From NCBI GenBank assembly GCA_963728985.1, contig CAVSME010000006.1, forward strand, positions 620,001 through 684,000: DNA of 64,000 bases, in the 5' to 3' direction. Positions 35,281 to 46,314 of the stretch are shown here, piece after piece. The stretch is from DASXAI01 sp963728985. GTDB lineage: Bacteria > Actinomycetota > Acidimicrobiia > Acidimicrobiales > Ilumatobacteraceae. Position 1 is the stretch's first letter. Every line of letters starts with the position of its first letter. Under the pieces are notes generated by a model. That model ran no database searches, was not told the origin of the DNA, and saw nothing but the letters and a program-made list of their open reading frames with translations. A program made the translations under genes and the position numbers.

Positions 35281-36885
35281 TCAGTACCCCACCGCCGCGC
35301 TGATGCGGCCGCGCGGGTCGGCGACGCCGGCCAGCCGGACCCGCCCGGTCGCGGGATCGGCGACGGTGATGAGGTTGGCGTGCCCGAACTGGTGGCCGAA
35401 CGGGCCCACCGTCGTGACCTCATGGCCGCGGGCCGCCAGCCCCGCCGCCCAGCCGCTGGGGGCGTTGGCCTCGATGGCGACGGTGCGCGACGCCGACGAC
35501 CACGTGTCGAACCCGGCGCCGTCGCCCACCAGGACCCAGCGCGGGCTGCCGATCGCTTCGGCCGGCGACTGCCCGCCGTGCAGCAGCCGGGCCAGCACCT
35601 GCAGCAGGATCTGGGGCTGGCCGTCGCCCCCCTGGGTGCCGACGACGGCGGCCAGGTGCCCGTCGAGACGGGTCACCAGCGCCGGCGACAGCGTGTGGGG
35701 CGGCCGCCGGCCAGGCCCGTACTCGGCTGGATGGCCGGCCACCGTGGAGAAGCCGAGGCCCCGGTTGTGGAGGTTGATGCCGGTGTTGGGCTCGAACAGG
35801 CCGCTGCCGAACCCGGACGCGTTGGACTGGATGAGCGACACGCCCATGCCGTCGCCGTCGACGGCGCACAGGTACGTGGTGTCGCCGGCGCCGGCCGGGG
35901 CCGTGTGGCCGCTGGCCCGGTCGGCGCCGATGGCGGCCCGCCGCGGCGCCAGCCGTTCCGGCGCGATGAGGGCGGGCCCGTCGGCTCCCTCGCACAGCAC
36001 CTCGAGGCGGTCATAGGCGGCGGCGACGGCGGCCTCGACGAGCAGGTGGGCCCAGAGCGGATCGTCGGGATCAGCGGGCAGCGGCAGGCCGTCGGCGATC
36101 CATGCCGCCGACAGCGTGAGGTAGCCCTGCGACGCCGGCGGGATGGTCCACAGCCGATGGCCCCACGCTTCGAGGGCGAGCGGCTCGACCCACGTGGCCA
36201 GCGGCGAGGCCAGATCGGCGTCCGTGTACTCACCGGCGCCCAGCGCCACCAGGCCGGCACCGAAGGGCCCGCCGTAGAAGCCGTCGCGGCCCTTGGTCCC
36301 GATGGCCCGCAGCGCGGCGGCCGCCCCCGGCCGGCGCACGAGGTCGCCGGCCCGCCGGGCCTGGGCAGCGAGGGCCTGGAGCGCGGGGGCGGGGTTGCCC
36401 TGCTCGACCAGCCGGGCCGCCGACGCCGCCAGCAACGGCGACGCCGGGAAGCCGTCGTCGGCGTACGCCACCGCCGGGGCCAGCACCTCGGTCAGCGGCA
36501 TCCGCCCGAACCGGGCGTGGAGGGCGAGCCACCCGTCGACGCACCCCGGGACGGTCACGGTACGCGCGTCGAGGTGCTGGGGCATGGCGCGATGGCCCTC
36601 GGCCCGGAGCCGTTCGGGATCGGCGCCGCTGCCGGCCCGGCCCGACGCGTCGAGGGCCGTGGGCGCGCCGGGACCGTCGTGCACGAGGGCGAAGAGGTCG
36701 CCACCCATGCCGCACAGGTGCGGGGTGGTGACGGCGAGGACGGCGTTGGTGGCGACGGCGCCGTCCACGGCGTTGCCACCCCGGGCGATGGTGGCCAGAC
36801 CGGCCTGGGCGGCCAGGTGGTCGGCCGCCGCCACCATGGCGGTCGGGGCGTGGACGGTGGCGAACGGGACGAGGGGCGACGGCAC
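35281..36885 (-). CDS. Gamma-glutamyltransferase family protein
   Basis: 534-residue Ntn-hydrolase that should self-cleave. The nucleophile region GDTTYLCAVDGDGMGVSLIQ (about 336-355) carries the TT dyad where the small subunit starts. The large-subunit features HLCGMGGDLFALVHDG, GSGADPERLRAEGHR and VPGCVDGWLALHARFG are typical. The C-terminal GGDGQPQILLQVL is conserved. It starts at GTG 36885, 27 bp from the divergent VOC gene. No signal peptide is evident, unlike secreted glutathione hydrolases, so a cytosolic role on gamma-glutamyl amides or a cephalosporin-acylase-like activity is possible. It ends at the repeat described at 35231-35280. Confidence 0.92.
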   Translation of the reverse strand: MPSPLVPFATVHAPTAMVAAADHLAAQAGLATIARGGNAVDGAVATNAVLAVTTPHLCGMGGDLFALVHDGPGAPTALDASGRAGSGADPERLRAEGHRAMPQHLDARTVTVPGCVDGWLALHARFGRMPLTEVLAPAVAYADDGFPASPLLAASAARLVEQGNPAPALQALAAQARRAGDLVRRPGAAAALRAIGTKGRDGFYGGPFGAGLVALGAGEYTDADLASPLATWVEPLALEAWGHRLWTIPPASQGYLTLSAAWIADGLPLPADPDDPLWAHLLVEAAVAAAYDRLEVLCEGADGPALIAPERLAPRRAAIGADRASGHTAPAGAGDTTYLCAVDGDGMGVSLIQSNASGFGSGLFEPNTGINLHNRGLGFSTVAGHPAEYGPGRRPPHTLSPALVTRLDGHLAAVVGTQGGDGQPQILLQVLARLLHGGQSPAEAIGSPRWVLVGDGAGFDTWSSASRTVAIEANAPSGWAAGLAARGHEVTTVGPFGHQFGHANLITVADPATGRVRLAGVADPRGRISAAVGY

Positions 36886-36912
36886 GATGGCGAACGTAGC
36901 TACGGTGCGACC

Positions 36913-37281
36913 ATGAAGGTGACCGGGCTCGACCACGTGGTGATCGACTGCGCCGACGTGGAGCGGTCGGTGGCATGGTGGCGCGACGAACTGGGGTGCG
37001 AGCCGCTGCGCCTGGAGGAGTGGCGCCGGGGCGAGGTCCCCTTCGCCTCTGTGCGGCTCGACGCCACCACGATCATCGACCTGTTCGCACGCGAGCGCAC
37101 CGGCGAGAACGTGAACCACCTCGCCCTCACCGTGGTCGACGTCGACCTGGCCGAGCTGGCGGCGTCGGGCCGTTTCGAGGTCCTCGGCGGCCCGGCCCAG
37201 CTGTTCGGCGCCCAGGGCACGGGCGTCGGGATCTACGTCCGCGACCCCGACGGCAACACGATCGAGCTCCGCCAGTACTGA
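36913..37281 (+). CDS. VOC family (glyoxalase/bleomycin resistance/dioxygenase) protein
   Basis: 122-residue single vicinal-oxygen-chelate protein with two beta-alpha-beta-beta-beta modules. It starts MKVTGLDHVVIDCADVERSVAWW, with a metal-ligand-like His at residue 8, has NHLALTV near residue 72, and ends IYVRDPDGNTIELRQY with the Glu ligand. Members include glyoxalase I, fosfomycin/bleomycin resistance proteins and methylmalonyl-CoA epimerase-like enzymes; the activity here is unknown. Transcribed divergently from gamma-glutamyltransferase. Confidence 0.9.
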   Translation: MKVTGLDHVVIDCADVERSVAWWRDELGCEPLRLEEWRRGEVPFASVRLDATTIIDLFARERTGENVNHLALTVVDVDLAELAASGRFEVLGGPAQLFGAQGTGVGIYVRDPDGNTIELRQY

Positions 37282-37297
37282 CCGAACGTGACGACGT

Positions 37298-37579
37298 TCA
37301 CCGGGGGCGGACGCGGCCGGTGGCCTTGTCGACGGTGACGCCCTCGGCCCGCAGGCGCTGGGCGTGCACCCGCTCGTGGCCGGGCACCAGGCGGCCGTTG
37401 GCCGCCACCACGCGCCACCACGGCAGGTCGTCGGCCGACGTGGCCAGCAGGTGGCCGACAGCGCGGGCGGCGCCCGGGCGCCCCGCCGCCTCAGCCACCT
37501 CGCCGTAGGTCCACACGTCACCCGGGGGGATGCCGGCGATCACGTCGGCGGCCCGCTCGGCGAAGGGCCGCTCGCTCAC
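37298..37579 (-). CDS. Alkyltransferase-like protein (ATL), MGMT family without catalytic Cys
   Basis: 93 residues, the size of ATL proteins. The MGMT DNA-binding domain is recognisable: GDVWTYGEVAEAAGRPGAAR (about 20-39) and ARAVGHLLA. Where O6-methylguanine methyltransferases have PCHRV with the acceptor Cys, this protein has PWWRVV, so it cannot transfer the alkyl group. ATLs flip and bind O6-alkylguanine and recruit nucleotide excision repair. GTG 37579 overlaps the stop of the RpiR regulator (GTGA), so it is co-translated with that gene. Small size and lack of Cys make the assignment specific. Confidence 0.88.
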   Translation of the reverse strand: MSERPFAERAADVIAGIPPGDVWTYGEVAEAAGRPGAARAVGHLLATSADDLPWWRVVAANGRLVPGHERVHAQRLRAEGVTVDKATGRVRPR

Positions 37580-38418
37580 TCGTCCAGGAGCGCGCCGTAC
37601 TGGCGCCACGCCGCTTCGATGCCGTCGAGGCGGTCGGTGGCCGGCTGTTGGCGGTGGGCGGCGGCGCCGGCCATGAGGGCGTTGGTGAGGGCCACGGTCC
37701 CGACGTGGCTGTCGAAGGGCCCCGCCGACTCGGCCCGCACCACGAACGTGCACCACGCCAGGTCGGCCAGCGGCGACAGCGCGCTGTCGCACAGGGCCAG
37801 GATCCGGGCGCCGCGCTCACGGGCCAGACGAGTCGTGTCGACCACCCAGCGCTCGTAGCGGCGGTGATCGATGGCCACCAGCACGTCGCCCCGCTGCACC
37901 GCGGCCAGATGCCGGGCCAGGCGCACGTCAGCGCCGAACCAGATCGAGACCCCGGCTCGGAGCATCGACAGCTCGTCGGCGAACAGCATCCCGATCCCGC
38001 GTGACGCGTCCCCGGCGAGCACGTGCACGGGGTGGGACTCGTCGGCCAGGGCCGCCACCGCCTCGTCGAACGCCTCGGGCAACGCCGCCTCGAGCGTGCC
38101 CGCCACGTTGTCCAGCTCGACCGCCCGCACCCGTCCGAGCACGTCGGAGGGGGTGACCTCGCGGATCCGCTCGGCGGCCGGGCGCAGCCGCTGGCCGAGC
38201 TCGTCCTGCACCGCGCTCTGCATCGATGTGAACCCGTCGTAGCCGAGCTTGGCGGCCAGGCGCACGACGGTGGCACCGCTGGTGGCGGCGCGCTGGGCCA
38301 GATCGGCCACGGTGCCGAAGGCGATGGCCTCGGGGGAGGTGAGCACGACGTCGGCGACGCGGCGCTCGGCGGGGGTGAGCGCGCTGCGGGCGGCGTCGAT
38401 GACCGCGGCGACCGTCAT
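37576..38418 (-). CDS. MurR/RpiR family transcriptional regulator
   Basis: 280 residues: N-terminal HTH_6 domain (about 1-75; LTPAERRVADVVLTSPEAIA, FGTVADLAQRAATSGATVV) and C-terminal SIS domain (about 120-255; VHVLAGDASRGIGMLFADEL, GDVLVAIDHRRYERWVVDT). RpiR regulators sense phosphosugars or related metabolites. It is divergent from the aldehyde dehydrogenase/aminotransferase operon with 57 bp between starts. Two GTGAAAT boxes exactly 30 bp apart in this gap are candidate binding sites. The likely role is control of that operon and of itself. Confidence 0.92.
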   Translation of the reverse strand: MTVAAVIDAARSALTPAERRVADVVLTSPEAIAFGTVADLAQRAATSGATVVRLAAKLGYDGFTSMQSAVQDELGQRLRPAAERIREVTPSDVLGRVRAVELDNVAGTLEAALPEAFDEAVAALADESHPVHVLAGDASRGIGMLFADELSMLRAGVSIWFGADVRLARHLAAVQRGDVLVAIDHRRYERWVVDTTRLARERGARILALCDSALSPLADLAWCTFVVRAESAGPFDSHVGTVALTNALMAGAAAHRQQPATDRLDGIEAAWRQYGALLDE

Positions 38419-38425
38419 CGGCGTG

Positions 38426-38462
38426 GTGAAATATCCATTGCAGCGATGGGTGCGTGTGAAAT
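38426..38462. promoter_or_regulatory. Paired GTGAAAT boxes, 30 bp apart, in the RpiR/aldehyde dehydrogenase divergent promoter
   Basis: GTGAAAT at 38426-38432 and again at 38456-38462, start-to-start 30 bp (about three helical turns). The first is followed by ATCCATT and the second by GGAGG, the ribosome-binding site of the dehydrogenase gene. Candidate RpiR operator pair; binding is inferred. Confidence 0.45.
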
Positions 38463-38475
38463 GGAGGTTCCGGTG

Positions 38476-39975
38476 ATGGACCAGCGTATCGGTAATCGGA
38501 TTGGCGGTACTACCACGTTTCCGCAGGGTCAGACCTTCGATTCGACGGCGCCGGCCCGACCCGCCGAGGTCCTGGCGACCTTCCCCGACTCGCGGGCGAG
38601 CGCGGTGGACGACGCCGTGACGGCCGCCGCCCAGGCCCAGCGCTCCTGGGCCCGCCTCCCGGTGCCGGCGCGCGCCGACGTCCTCGCCGCTGCGGCCGAC
38701 GTGATCGCCCGGTGCAAGACCGAGCTGGCCCGGCTCGTGGCGCGCGAGGCCGGCAAGGTGCTGGTCGAGGCGGCCGGCGACGTGCAGGAGGCCGTCGACA
38801 TGGGCCGCTTCGTGGCCGGCCAGGGCCGGGCCCCCGTGGGCTCGGTCGTGCCGTCGGAGCTGCCCGGGAAAGTGGCCTTCACGACCCGCCAACCCGTGGG
38901 CGTGGCCGGGCTGATCACCCCGTGGAACTTCCCGATCGCCATCCCGGCGTGGAAGTGCTTTCCTGCACTCCTGGCCGGCAACGGCGTCGTGCTGAAGCCG
39001 TCGGAGGAGGCGCCGCTGTGCGCCGAGCGCTTCGTGGCCTGCCTCGTGGAAGGGGGCGTGCCCGCCGACCTCGTGAACGTCGTGCACGGGCGGGCCGAGC
39101 CGGGCGGGGCGCTGGCCGTGCATCCCCGCGTGGGTGCGCTGAGCTTCACCGGGTCCGTCCCCACGGGACGGGTGGTGGCGGCGGCGGCGATGGCGGCCGG
39201 ACCGAAGCTGCTCTCGCTCGAGCTGGGCGGCAAGAACGCGATGGTGGTGCTGGCCGACGCCGACCTCGACCTCGCCGTGGACGGTGCGCTGTTCGGCGCC
39301 TTCGGCACTGCCGGCCAGCGGTGCACGTCGACTTCACGATTGGTGGTTCAGCGGTCCGTCGCCGAGGAGCTCCTGGGTCGCCTCGTGGCGCGCGCCGAAG
39401 CGCTGGTGCTCGGCGACCCGCTCGATCCCGCCACCGACGTGGGACCGGTCATCCATCGCCGCGCCGGCGAGCGCATCGTGGAGATGGTGGCGTCAGCGGC
39501 GGCCGAAGGCGCCAGCATCGTGACCGGCGGCCAGCTCGTCGCCGTCGCCGACTGCCCCGGCGGCACCTTCGTGGCTCCCACCATCGTGCGGGCGGAGCGC
39601 CATCACCGCATCGCCCGCGAGGAGGTCTTCGGACCGGTGCTGGCCATGGTGCTGGTGGACGACGTGAGCGACGCCGTCGACGTCGTGAACGACAGCGAGT
39701 ACGGGCTCTCCGCCGCCGTCTACACGCGCGACATCAACGCCGCGCTGTGGGCCGTGGAGCGCATCGACACGGGGATCGTGTACGTCAACGCCCCCACGAT
39801 CGGCGCCGAGATCCCGCTGCCGTTCGGCGGCACCAAGCACACGGGGAACGGCTTCCGGGAAGCCGGCACCCGCGGCATCGAGCAGTTCAGCCAGCCCAAG
39901 ACCGTCTACATCGATCACTCCGGCCGCCTGCAGAAGGCCCAGATCGACACCCATCACCTGGAGGCGCGGCGATGA
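38476..39975 (+). CDS. Aldehyde dehydrogenase family protein (succinate/malonate semialdehyde dehydrogenase-like)
   Basis: 499 residues. NAD(P)-binding and catalytic motifs are intact: TPWNFPIAIPAWK (about 152-164), LSLELGGKNA with general-base Glu (about 245-254) and FGTAGQRCTSTSRLV with nucleophile Cys (about 275-289). GGAGG at 38463-38467 is eight bases before ATG 38476; ATG 38461 would lie upstream of that site. Coupled to the aminotransferase by an ATGA overlap, it should oxidise the semialdehyde produced by that enzyme (succinic semialdehyde from GABA, malonic semialdehyde from beta-alanine, or a lysine-derived semialdehyde). Confidence 0.92.
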   Translation: MDQRIGNRIGGTTTFPQGQTFDSTAPARPAEVLATFPDSRASAVDDAVTAAAQAQRSWARLPVPARADVLAAAADVIARCKTELARLVAREAGKVLVEAAGDVQEAVDMGRFVAGQGRAPVGSVVPSELPGKVAFTTRQPVGVAGLITPWNFPIAIPAWKCFPALLAGNGVVLKPSEEAPLCAERFVACLVEGGVPADLVNVVHGRAEPGGALAVHPRVGALSFTGSVPTGRVVAAAAMAAGPKLLSLELGGKNAMVVLADADLDLAVDGALFGAFGTAGQRCTSTSRLVVQRSVAEELLGRLVARAEALVLGDPLDPATDVGPVIHRRAGERIVEMVASAAAEGASIVTGGQLVAVADCPGGTFVAPTIVRAERHHRIAREEVFGPVLAMVLVDDVSDAVDVVNDSEYGLSAAVYTRDINAALWAVERIDTGIVYVNAPTIGAEIPLPFGGTKHTGNGFREAGTRGIEQFSQPKTVYIDHSGRLQKAQIDTHHLEARR

Positions 39976-41252
39976 CCATGTCCACCACCACGGCCACCGC
40001 CGCATGGCTGGCGCGCGACGAATCGGCCCTGGCCGGCGTGCTGTCGCGCACGTTCCCCATCGTCGCCAGCGAGGGCCGGGGCAGCTGGCTCACCGACGTC
40101 GACGGCCGGCGCTTCCTCGATCTCACGATGGGGATCGCCGTCAACAACATCGGCCACTGCCACCCTCGGGTGGTAGCGGCGGCGCAGGCGCAGCTCGAGC
40201 GGCTGATGCACACGTCGGTGACCGTCCACCACGGGCAGAACGTGCAACTGGCCGAGCGCCTGGGCGCGCTGTGCCCGTTCTTCCGCCATCCCCAGGTGTT
40301 CTTCTGCAACTCCGGGGCCGAGGCCGTCGACGGCGCCGTGAAGCTGGCCCGGCGGGTGACCGGCCGGCCGGGCGTCATCGCCTTCCGGGGTGGCTTCCAT
40401 GGACGCACCCTCGGGGCGGTCTCCCTCACGACGGCCAAGACCAAGTACCGGGAGGGCTACGAGCCTCTGGTCGGCGGGATCACGGTGGCGCCCTACCCGT
40501 CGCCGCTGCGCCACGGCGGTGACGGCCAGCGGGCCGCCGAAGCCGCTCTCGACGCCCTCGACGAGATCCTGGCGGTGCAGACGGCACCGGCCACGGTGGC
40601 GGCCATGGTGGTGGAGCCCGTGCTCGGCGAAGGTGGCTACGTCCCGCCGCCGGTCGAGTGGCTGCGCGGGCTGCGCCGGCGCTGCTACGAGCACGGCATC
40701 CTCCTCGTGTTCGACGAGGTGCAGACCGGCATCGGGCGCACCGGCCGGCCGTTCGCAGCGGAGACGTTCGGCGTGGGTCCGGACGTGGTGCTGTTCGCCA
40801 AGGGCGTCGCCTCGGGCCTGCCCCTGGGCGGCCTGATCGCCGAGCAGGCGCTGCTCGATCACTGGCCGCTGGCGACGCACGGCTCCACCTTCGGTGGCAA
40901 CCCGGTGAGCTGCGCGGCGGCCCTGGCCACGCTCGACGTGCTCGCCGACGGCGGGCTGTACGAGCGCTGCCGCTCGGCCGGCGCCTGGTTGCGCGACGAG
41001 CTGACAGCGCGGGCCGGGGGCCGTCCGGGCGTGCTCGAGGTGCGCGGTGTCGGGCTCATGATCGGCGTCGAGTTGGCGTCGGGGCCGATGGCGGCGGCCG
41101 TGCAGCAGGCGTGCTTCGACGAGGGGGCGCTCGTGCTCACCTGCGGCCCGCGCGACAGCGTGCTGCGCCTCATCCCTGCCCTCACCATCACCGACGACGA
41201 GCTGGACCTGGCCGTGTCCATACTGGGGCGTGCCCTCGCCGCCCACGCTTGA
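39972..41252 (+). CDS. Class III aminotransferase (4-aminobutyrate aminotransferase family)
   Basis: 426-residue PLP-dependent omega-aminotransferase. SGAEAVDGAVKLAR (PLP phosphate contact, about 115-128), FRGGFHGRTLGA (about 138-149), VFDEVQTGIGRTG (PLP-binding Asp, about 248-260) and the Schiff-base Lys in LFAKGVASGLPLGG (about 276) are all present. It probably transfers the terminal amino group of GABA, beta-alanine or a related omega-amino acid. The ATG start overlaps the aldehyde dehydrogenase stop and its 3' end overlaps the FAD-oxidase start by 23 bp, indicating a three-gene operon. Confidence 0.93.
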   Translation: MTMSTTTATAAWLARDESALAGVLSRTFPIVASEGRGSWLTDVDGRRFLDLTMGIAVNNIGHCHPRVVAAAQAQLERLMHTSVTVHHGQNVQLAERLGALCPFFRHPQVFFCNSGAEAVDGAVKLARRVTGRPGVIAFRGGFHGRTLGAVSLTTAKTKYREGYEPLVGGITVAPYPSPLRHGGDGQRAAEAALDALDEILAVQTAPATVAAMVVEPVLGEGGYVPPPVEWLRGLRRRCYEHGILLVFDEVQTGIGRTGRPFAAETFGVGPDVVLFAKGVASGLPLGGLIAEQALLDHWPLATHGSTFGGNPVSCAAALATLDVLADGGLYERCRSAGAWLRDELTARAGGRPGVLEVRGVGLMIGVELASGPMAAAVQQACFDEGALVLTCGPRDSVLRLIPALTITDDELDLAVSILGRALAAHA

Positions 41253-42565
41253 CGAGGCCCTGGCCGCCGTCGTAGGGCGCGACCACGTCCTCACCGACGC
41301 CGACGTCCGCGCCGGCTACGAGGTCGACTGGACGGGACGCTTCCGGGGCCGGGCCGCCGCCGTCGTGCGGCCGGCCGACGTGGACGAGGTGGCCGCCGTC
41401 GTCGCCTGGTGCGCCGCCAACGGCGTGGCCGTCGTGGCCCAGGGCGGCAACACCGGGCTCGTGGCCGGGGGCGTGCCCGTGGGCGAGGCCGACGACGCCG
41501 TGGTGCTGTCGCTGCGGCGGCTCGACCGCCTCGAACCGATCGACGAGCTGGCCGGACAGGTCACTGCCGGCGCCGGTGTCGCCCTCGCCGCCCTGCAGCA
41601 CCACGTGGCCGGCACGGGCTGGGCGTTCGGTGTCGACCTCGCCGCCCGCGACAGCGCCACGGTCGGGGGCCTGGTGGCCACCAACGCCGGCGGCATCCGC
41701 GTCGTCCGCCACGGGTCGATGCGGGCGCAGGTGGTGGGCGTCGAGGCGGTGCTCGGCGACGGGTCCGTGGTGCGCCACCTCGGCGGCCTCGTGAAGGACA
41801 ACACCGGCTACGACCTCGCCGGGCTCCTGGTGGGCAGCGAGGGGACGCTCGGCGTCGTCACGGCGGCACGGCTGCGCCTCGTTCCGGATCCGCCCGAGCG
41901 CGTCGTGGTGCTGGCGGCGATACCGACGGTGGAGGAGGCCATGGTCGTGGCCGCCGCGCTGCGCCAGCAGGTGGCCGGGCTGGAGGCGATCGAGGCCGTC
42001 CTGGGCGACGGCATCGCCCTCGTGGCCGAGACGTTCGACCTCCCGGTCCCGCTGCCCGCCGAGGGGGGAGTGGCGGTCCTGGCGGAGTGGGCCGGCACCG
42101 GCGAGCCGCCCGACGCGCTCGCCGACATCCTGGCCGCCTACCCATCGGCCGCCGCCGACGACCCGGCCGGCCGGGCCCGACTGTGGCGCTACCGCGAGGG
42201 CATGTCCGACGCCATCGCCCACGTGGGCGTTCCCCACAAGCTCGACGTCACGCTGCCGGCGGCGACCCTCGCCGCGTTCGCCGCGGCTGTGCCCGGTGTC
42301 ATCACCGCTGCCGCCCCCGGGGCGCGCACGCACCTCTTCGGCCACCTCGGCGACGGCAACCTCCACGTCAACATCACGGGCGTCGATCCCGACGACGAGA
42401 CCCCCGACGACGCCGTCCTCCGGCTCGTCGCCGACCATGGGGGCTCGATCAGCGCCGAACACGGCATCGGACGGGCGAAGGCAGCGTGGCTGGCGCTGTC
42501 GCGGTCGCCGGCCGAGATCGCCGCCTTCCGGGCCATCAAGCAGGCGCTGGACCCCGCCGGCATCC

Positions 42566-44086
<1,521 letters not shown>

Positions 44087-44090
44087 CGGT

Positions 44091-44861
44091 TCACACGACC
44101 CATTGGCCTCGCTCGACGAGCACGTCCTTCAGCACCGACGGCGCGTCGGTCATGATGCCGTCGGCACCGAGATCGAGCAGGCGGCGCATCTCGTCGGCCT
44201 CGTCGATCGTCCAGACGTGGACGGCGAGACCGACGTCATGGGCGAACGCGATGTAGCGGGCGTCGGCGATCGGGACGAACTTTTCCTTGGGCGGCACCTG
44301 CGTGCACGCCGCCTTGGTGTGCCCGAGGGCCTTCAGGTGGAGCCAGCTGGCCAGCCGCAGCCGCCCCACGGTCCAGTTGCCCATGCTCGTGCACAGCGTG
44401 GGGCCGAGCGCCTTGCGGATCGTCTTCAGCCGCTTGTCGGAGAACGAGCCGCAACAGATCCGGTCGATGATGCCGGTGCGCTGCACCGCCTCGATGAAGG
44501 GACCCACGGCGCGATCGGTCTTCGGCTCGATGTTGAGGCGGACGCCGGGGTGGGCGTCGAGCAGCTCCTCGAAGCGCACGAGCGGCTCGGTCCCGTCCAC
44601 TTTGGCCTCGCGCACCACGCTCCACGGGAGCTGGGAGATCGTGCCCGTGTGGTCGGTGGTCTCGTCGAGCGTGTCGTTGTGGAACATGATGAGCACGCCG
44701 TCCGACGTCGACTGGAGGTCGGTCTCGATGTACCGATACCCGAGGGCGGCGGCGCCGTCGAACGCTTTCATGGTGTTGCCCGGGAACTCGGCGGCACCAC
44801 CTTGGTGGGCGAACGCGATGGGCCCGGGCCAGTCGAGGAAGGCGAAGTGAGGGGCAGCCAC
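44091..44861 (-). CDS. Glycerophosphodiester phosphodiesterase family protein
   Basis: 256-residue TIM-barrel phosphodiesterase that hydrolyses glycerophosphodiesters. AFAHQGGAAEFPGNTMKAF (about 17-35) contains the first catalytic His, YIETDLQSTSDGVLIMFHND (about 45-64) contains the metal-binding Glu-Asp and second His, and LNIEPK carries a third acidic ligand. HQGG replaces the more common HRG at the active-site His; the residue after His is Gln instead of Arg. No signal peptide, so cytoplasmic. GTG 44861 is chosen because upstream sequence is shared with the divergent aldehyde dehydrogenase promoter region (20 bp between starts). Confidence 0.9.
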   Translation of the reverse strand: MAAPHFAFLDWPGPIAFAHQGGAAEFPGNTMKAFDGAAALGYRYIETDLQSTSDGVLIMFHNDTLDETTDHTGTISQLPWSVVREAKVDGTEPLVRFEELLDAHPGVRLNIEPKTDRAVGPFIEAVQRTGIIDRICCGSFSDKRLKTIRKALGPTLCTSMGNWTVGRLRLASWLHLKALGHTKAACTQVPPKEKFVPIADARYIAFAHDVGLAVHVWTIDEADEMRRLLDLGADGIMTDAPSVLKDVLVERGQWVV

Positions 44862-44881
44862 CGCGGAAGTATGGTCGCCGC

Positions 44882-46309
44882 GTGACCGACGTGCGCACCG
44901 TGCCCCTCGGCGGGCAGCGCTTCGCATCGAACGACGTGATCGAGGTGCGGGCTCCCTACGACGGCACCGTGATCGGCGCCGTGCCCAAGTGTGGTGCCCA
45001 GGAGGTGGGGCAGGCGGTCGCCGCCGCCACCGCCGCCCATCACAAGGGTCCGCTGCCAGCCTGGCGCCGAGCCGAGGTGCTCGATGCCGCCGCCCGCCTG
45101 CTGGCCGAGCGGCGCGACGCCTTCGCCCGGACCATCGCCCTCGAAGCGGCCAAGCCCATCAAGACGGCGCGCGTCGAGGCCGAACGGGCGGTGAGCACGT
45201 TCCAGTTCGCCGCCGCCGAGGCCCGCACGCTGGCCGGCGACGTCGTCCCGCTCGACGCCTCGTCGCCGGGGGAGGGCAAGCTGGGCTTCACCCTGCGGCT
45301 GCCGATCGGCGTGGTCGGGGCCATCTCCCCGTTCAACTTCCCGCTCAACCTCGTCGCCCACAAGCTGGCCCCGGCCATCGCCGCCGGTTGCCCCGTGGTG
45401 CTCAAGCCGGCATCGCAGACGCCGCTGTCGGCCATCGCGCTGGCCGACCTCCTCATCGACGAGTGCGGCCTCCCCGCCGAGCAGCTCAGCGTGGTGACCG
45501 GCAGCGGCGGCTCGGTGGGCAACGCCCTCGTCGACCACCCCGACATCGCGATGATCACGTTCACCGGTTCGCCCGACGTGGGCTGGGGCATCCGGGGGCG
45601 GGCGCCGCGCAAGAAGGTGGGTCTGGAGCTCGGCAACAACGCCCCCGTCATCATCGAGCCCGACGCCGACTGGAAGGCGGCGGCCGACAAGATCAAGGTC
45701 GCCGGCTACAGCCACGCCGGCCAGTCCTGCATCTCGACGCAGCGCCTGTACGTCCACCGCTCCATCGCCCCGGCGTTCACCGACGCGCTGGCCGAGCGGG
45801 TGTCGTCGCTCGTCGTCGGCGATCCACTGTCGGACGACACCGATGTGTCCGCGCTGATCTCCGAAGGCGAGCGCGACCGAGTGGCGTCGTGGGTGGAGGA
45901 GGCGGTGGCCGGCGGCGCCCGCGTCGTCACCGGTGGCACCATCGGCGCCGACGGGGTGCTGGTGCCCACCCTTCTGGCCGACGTCGACCCGGACATGAAG
46001 GTGTGCGCCCGCGAGGTGTTCGGGCCGGTCGTCACGATCCAGGCCTACGACCGCCTCGACGACGCGCTGGGGCTCGCCAACCACACCGACTACGGGCTCC
46101 AGGCCGCCATCTTCACGGCGGACCTCGCATCGGCCCTGAAGGCGGTGCGGGCCCTCGACTTCGGTGGGGTGCTGGTGAACGAGGTGCCCACGTGGCGGGC
46201 CGACCAGATGCCCTACGGCGGCGTGCGCGACTCGGGCAACACCCGCGAAGGTCCCCACTACGCAGTCCGCGAGATGACCGAACTCCGCGTCGTGATCCTG
46301 AACGGCTGA
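44882..46309 (+). CDS. Aldehyde dehydrogenase family protein (GapN/lactaldehyde dehydrogenase-like)
   Basis: 475 residues. Conserved features: ALEAAKPIKTARVEAERAVS (about 87-106), SPFNFPLNLVAHKLAPAIA (about 150-168), LELGNNAPVI with the general base and GQSCISTQRLYVH with the nucleophilic Cys (about 281-293). The AKPIKTARVE segment is characteristic of the branch with non-phosphorylating glyceraldehyde-3-phosphate, lactaldehyde and phosphonoacetaldehyde dehydrogenases. It is monocistronic, divergent from the glycerophosphodiesterase, and convergent with an acyl-CoA synthetase (5 bp between stops). Confidence 0.92.
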   Translation: MTDVRTVPLGGQRFASNDVIEVRAPYDGTVIGAVPKCGAQEVGQAVAAATAAHHKGPLPAWRRAEVLDAAARLLAERRDAFARTIALEAAKPIKTARVEAERAVSTFQFAAAEARTLAGDVVPLDASSPGEGKLGFTLRLPIGVVGAISPFNFPLNLVAHKLAPAIAAGCPVVLKPASQTPLSAIALADLLIDECGLPAEQLSVVTGSGGSVGNALVDHPDIAMITFTGSPDVGWGIRGRAPRKKVGLELGNNAPVIIEPDADWKAAADKIKVAGYSHAGQSCISTQRLYVHRSIAPAFTDALAERVSSLVVGDPLSDDTDVSALISEGERDRVASWVEEAVAGGARVVTGGTIGADGVLVPTLLADVDPDMKVCAREVFGPVVTIQAYDRLDDALGLANHTDYGLQAAIFTADLASALKAVRALDFGGVLVNEVPTWRADQMPYGGVRDSGNTREGPHYAVREMTELRVVILNG

Positions 46310-46314
46310 GCCGA

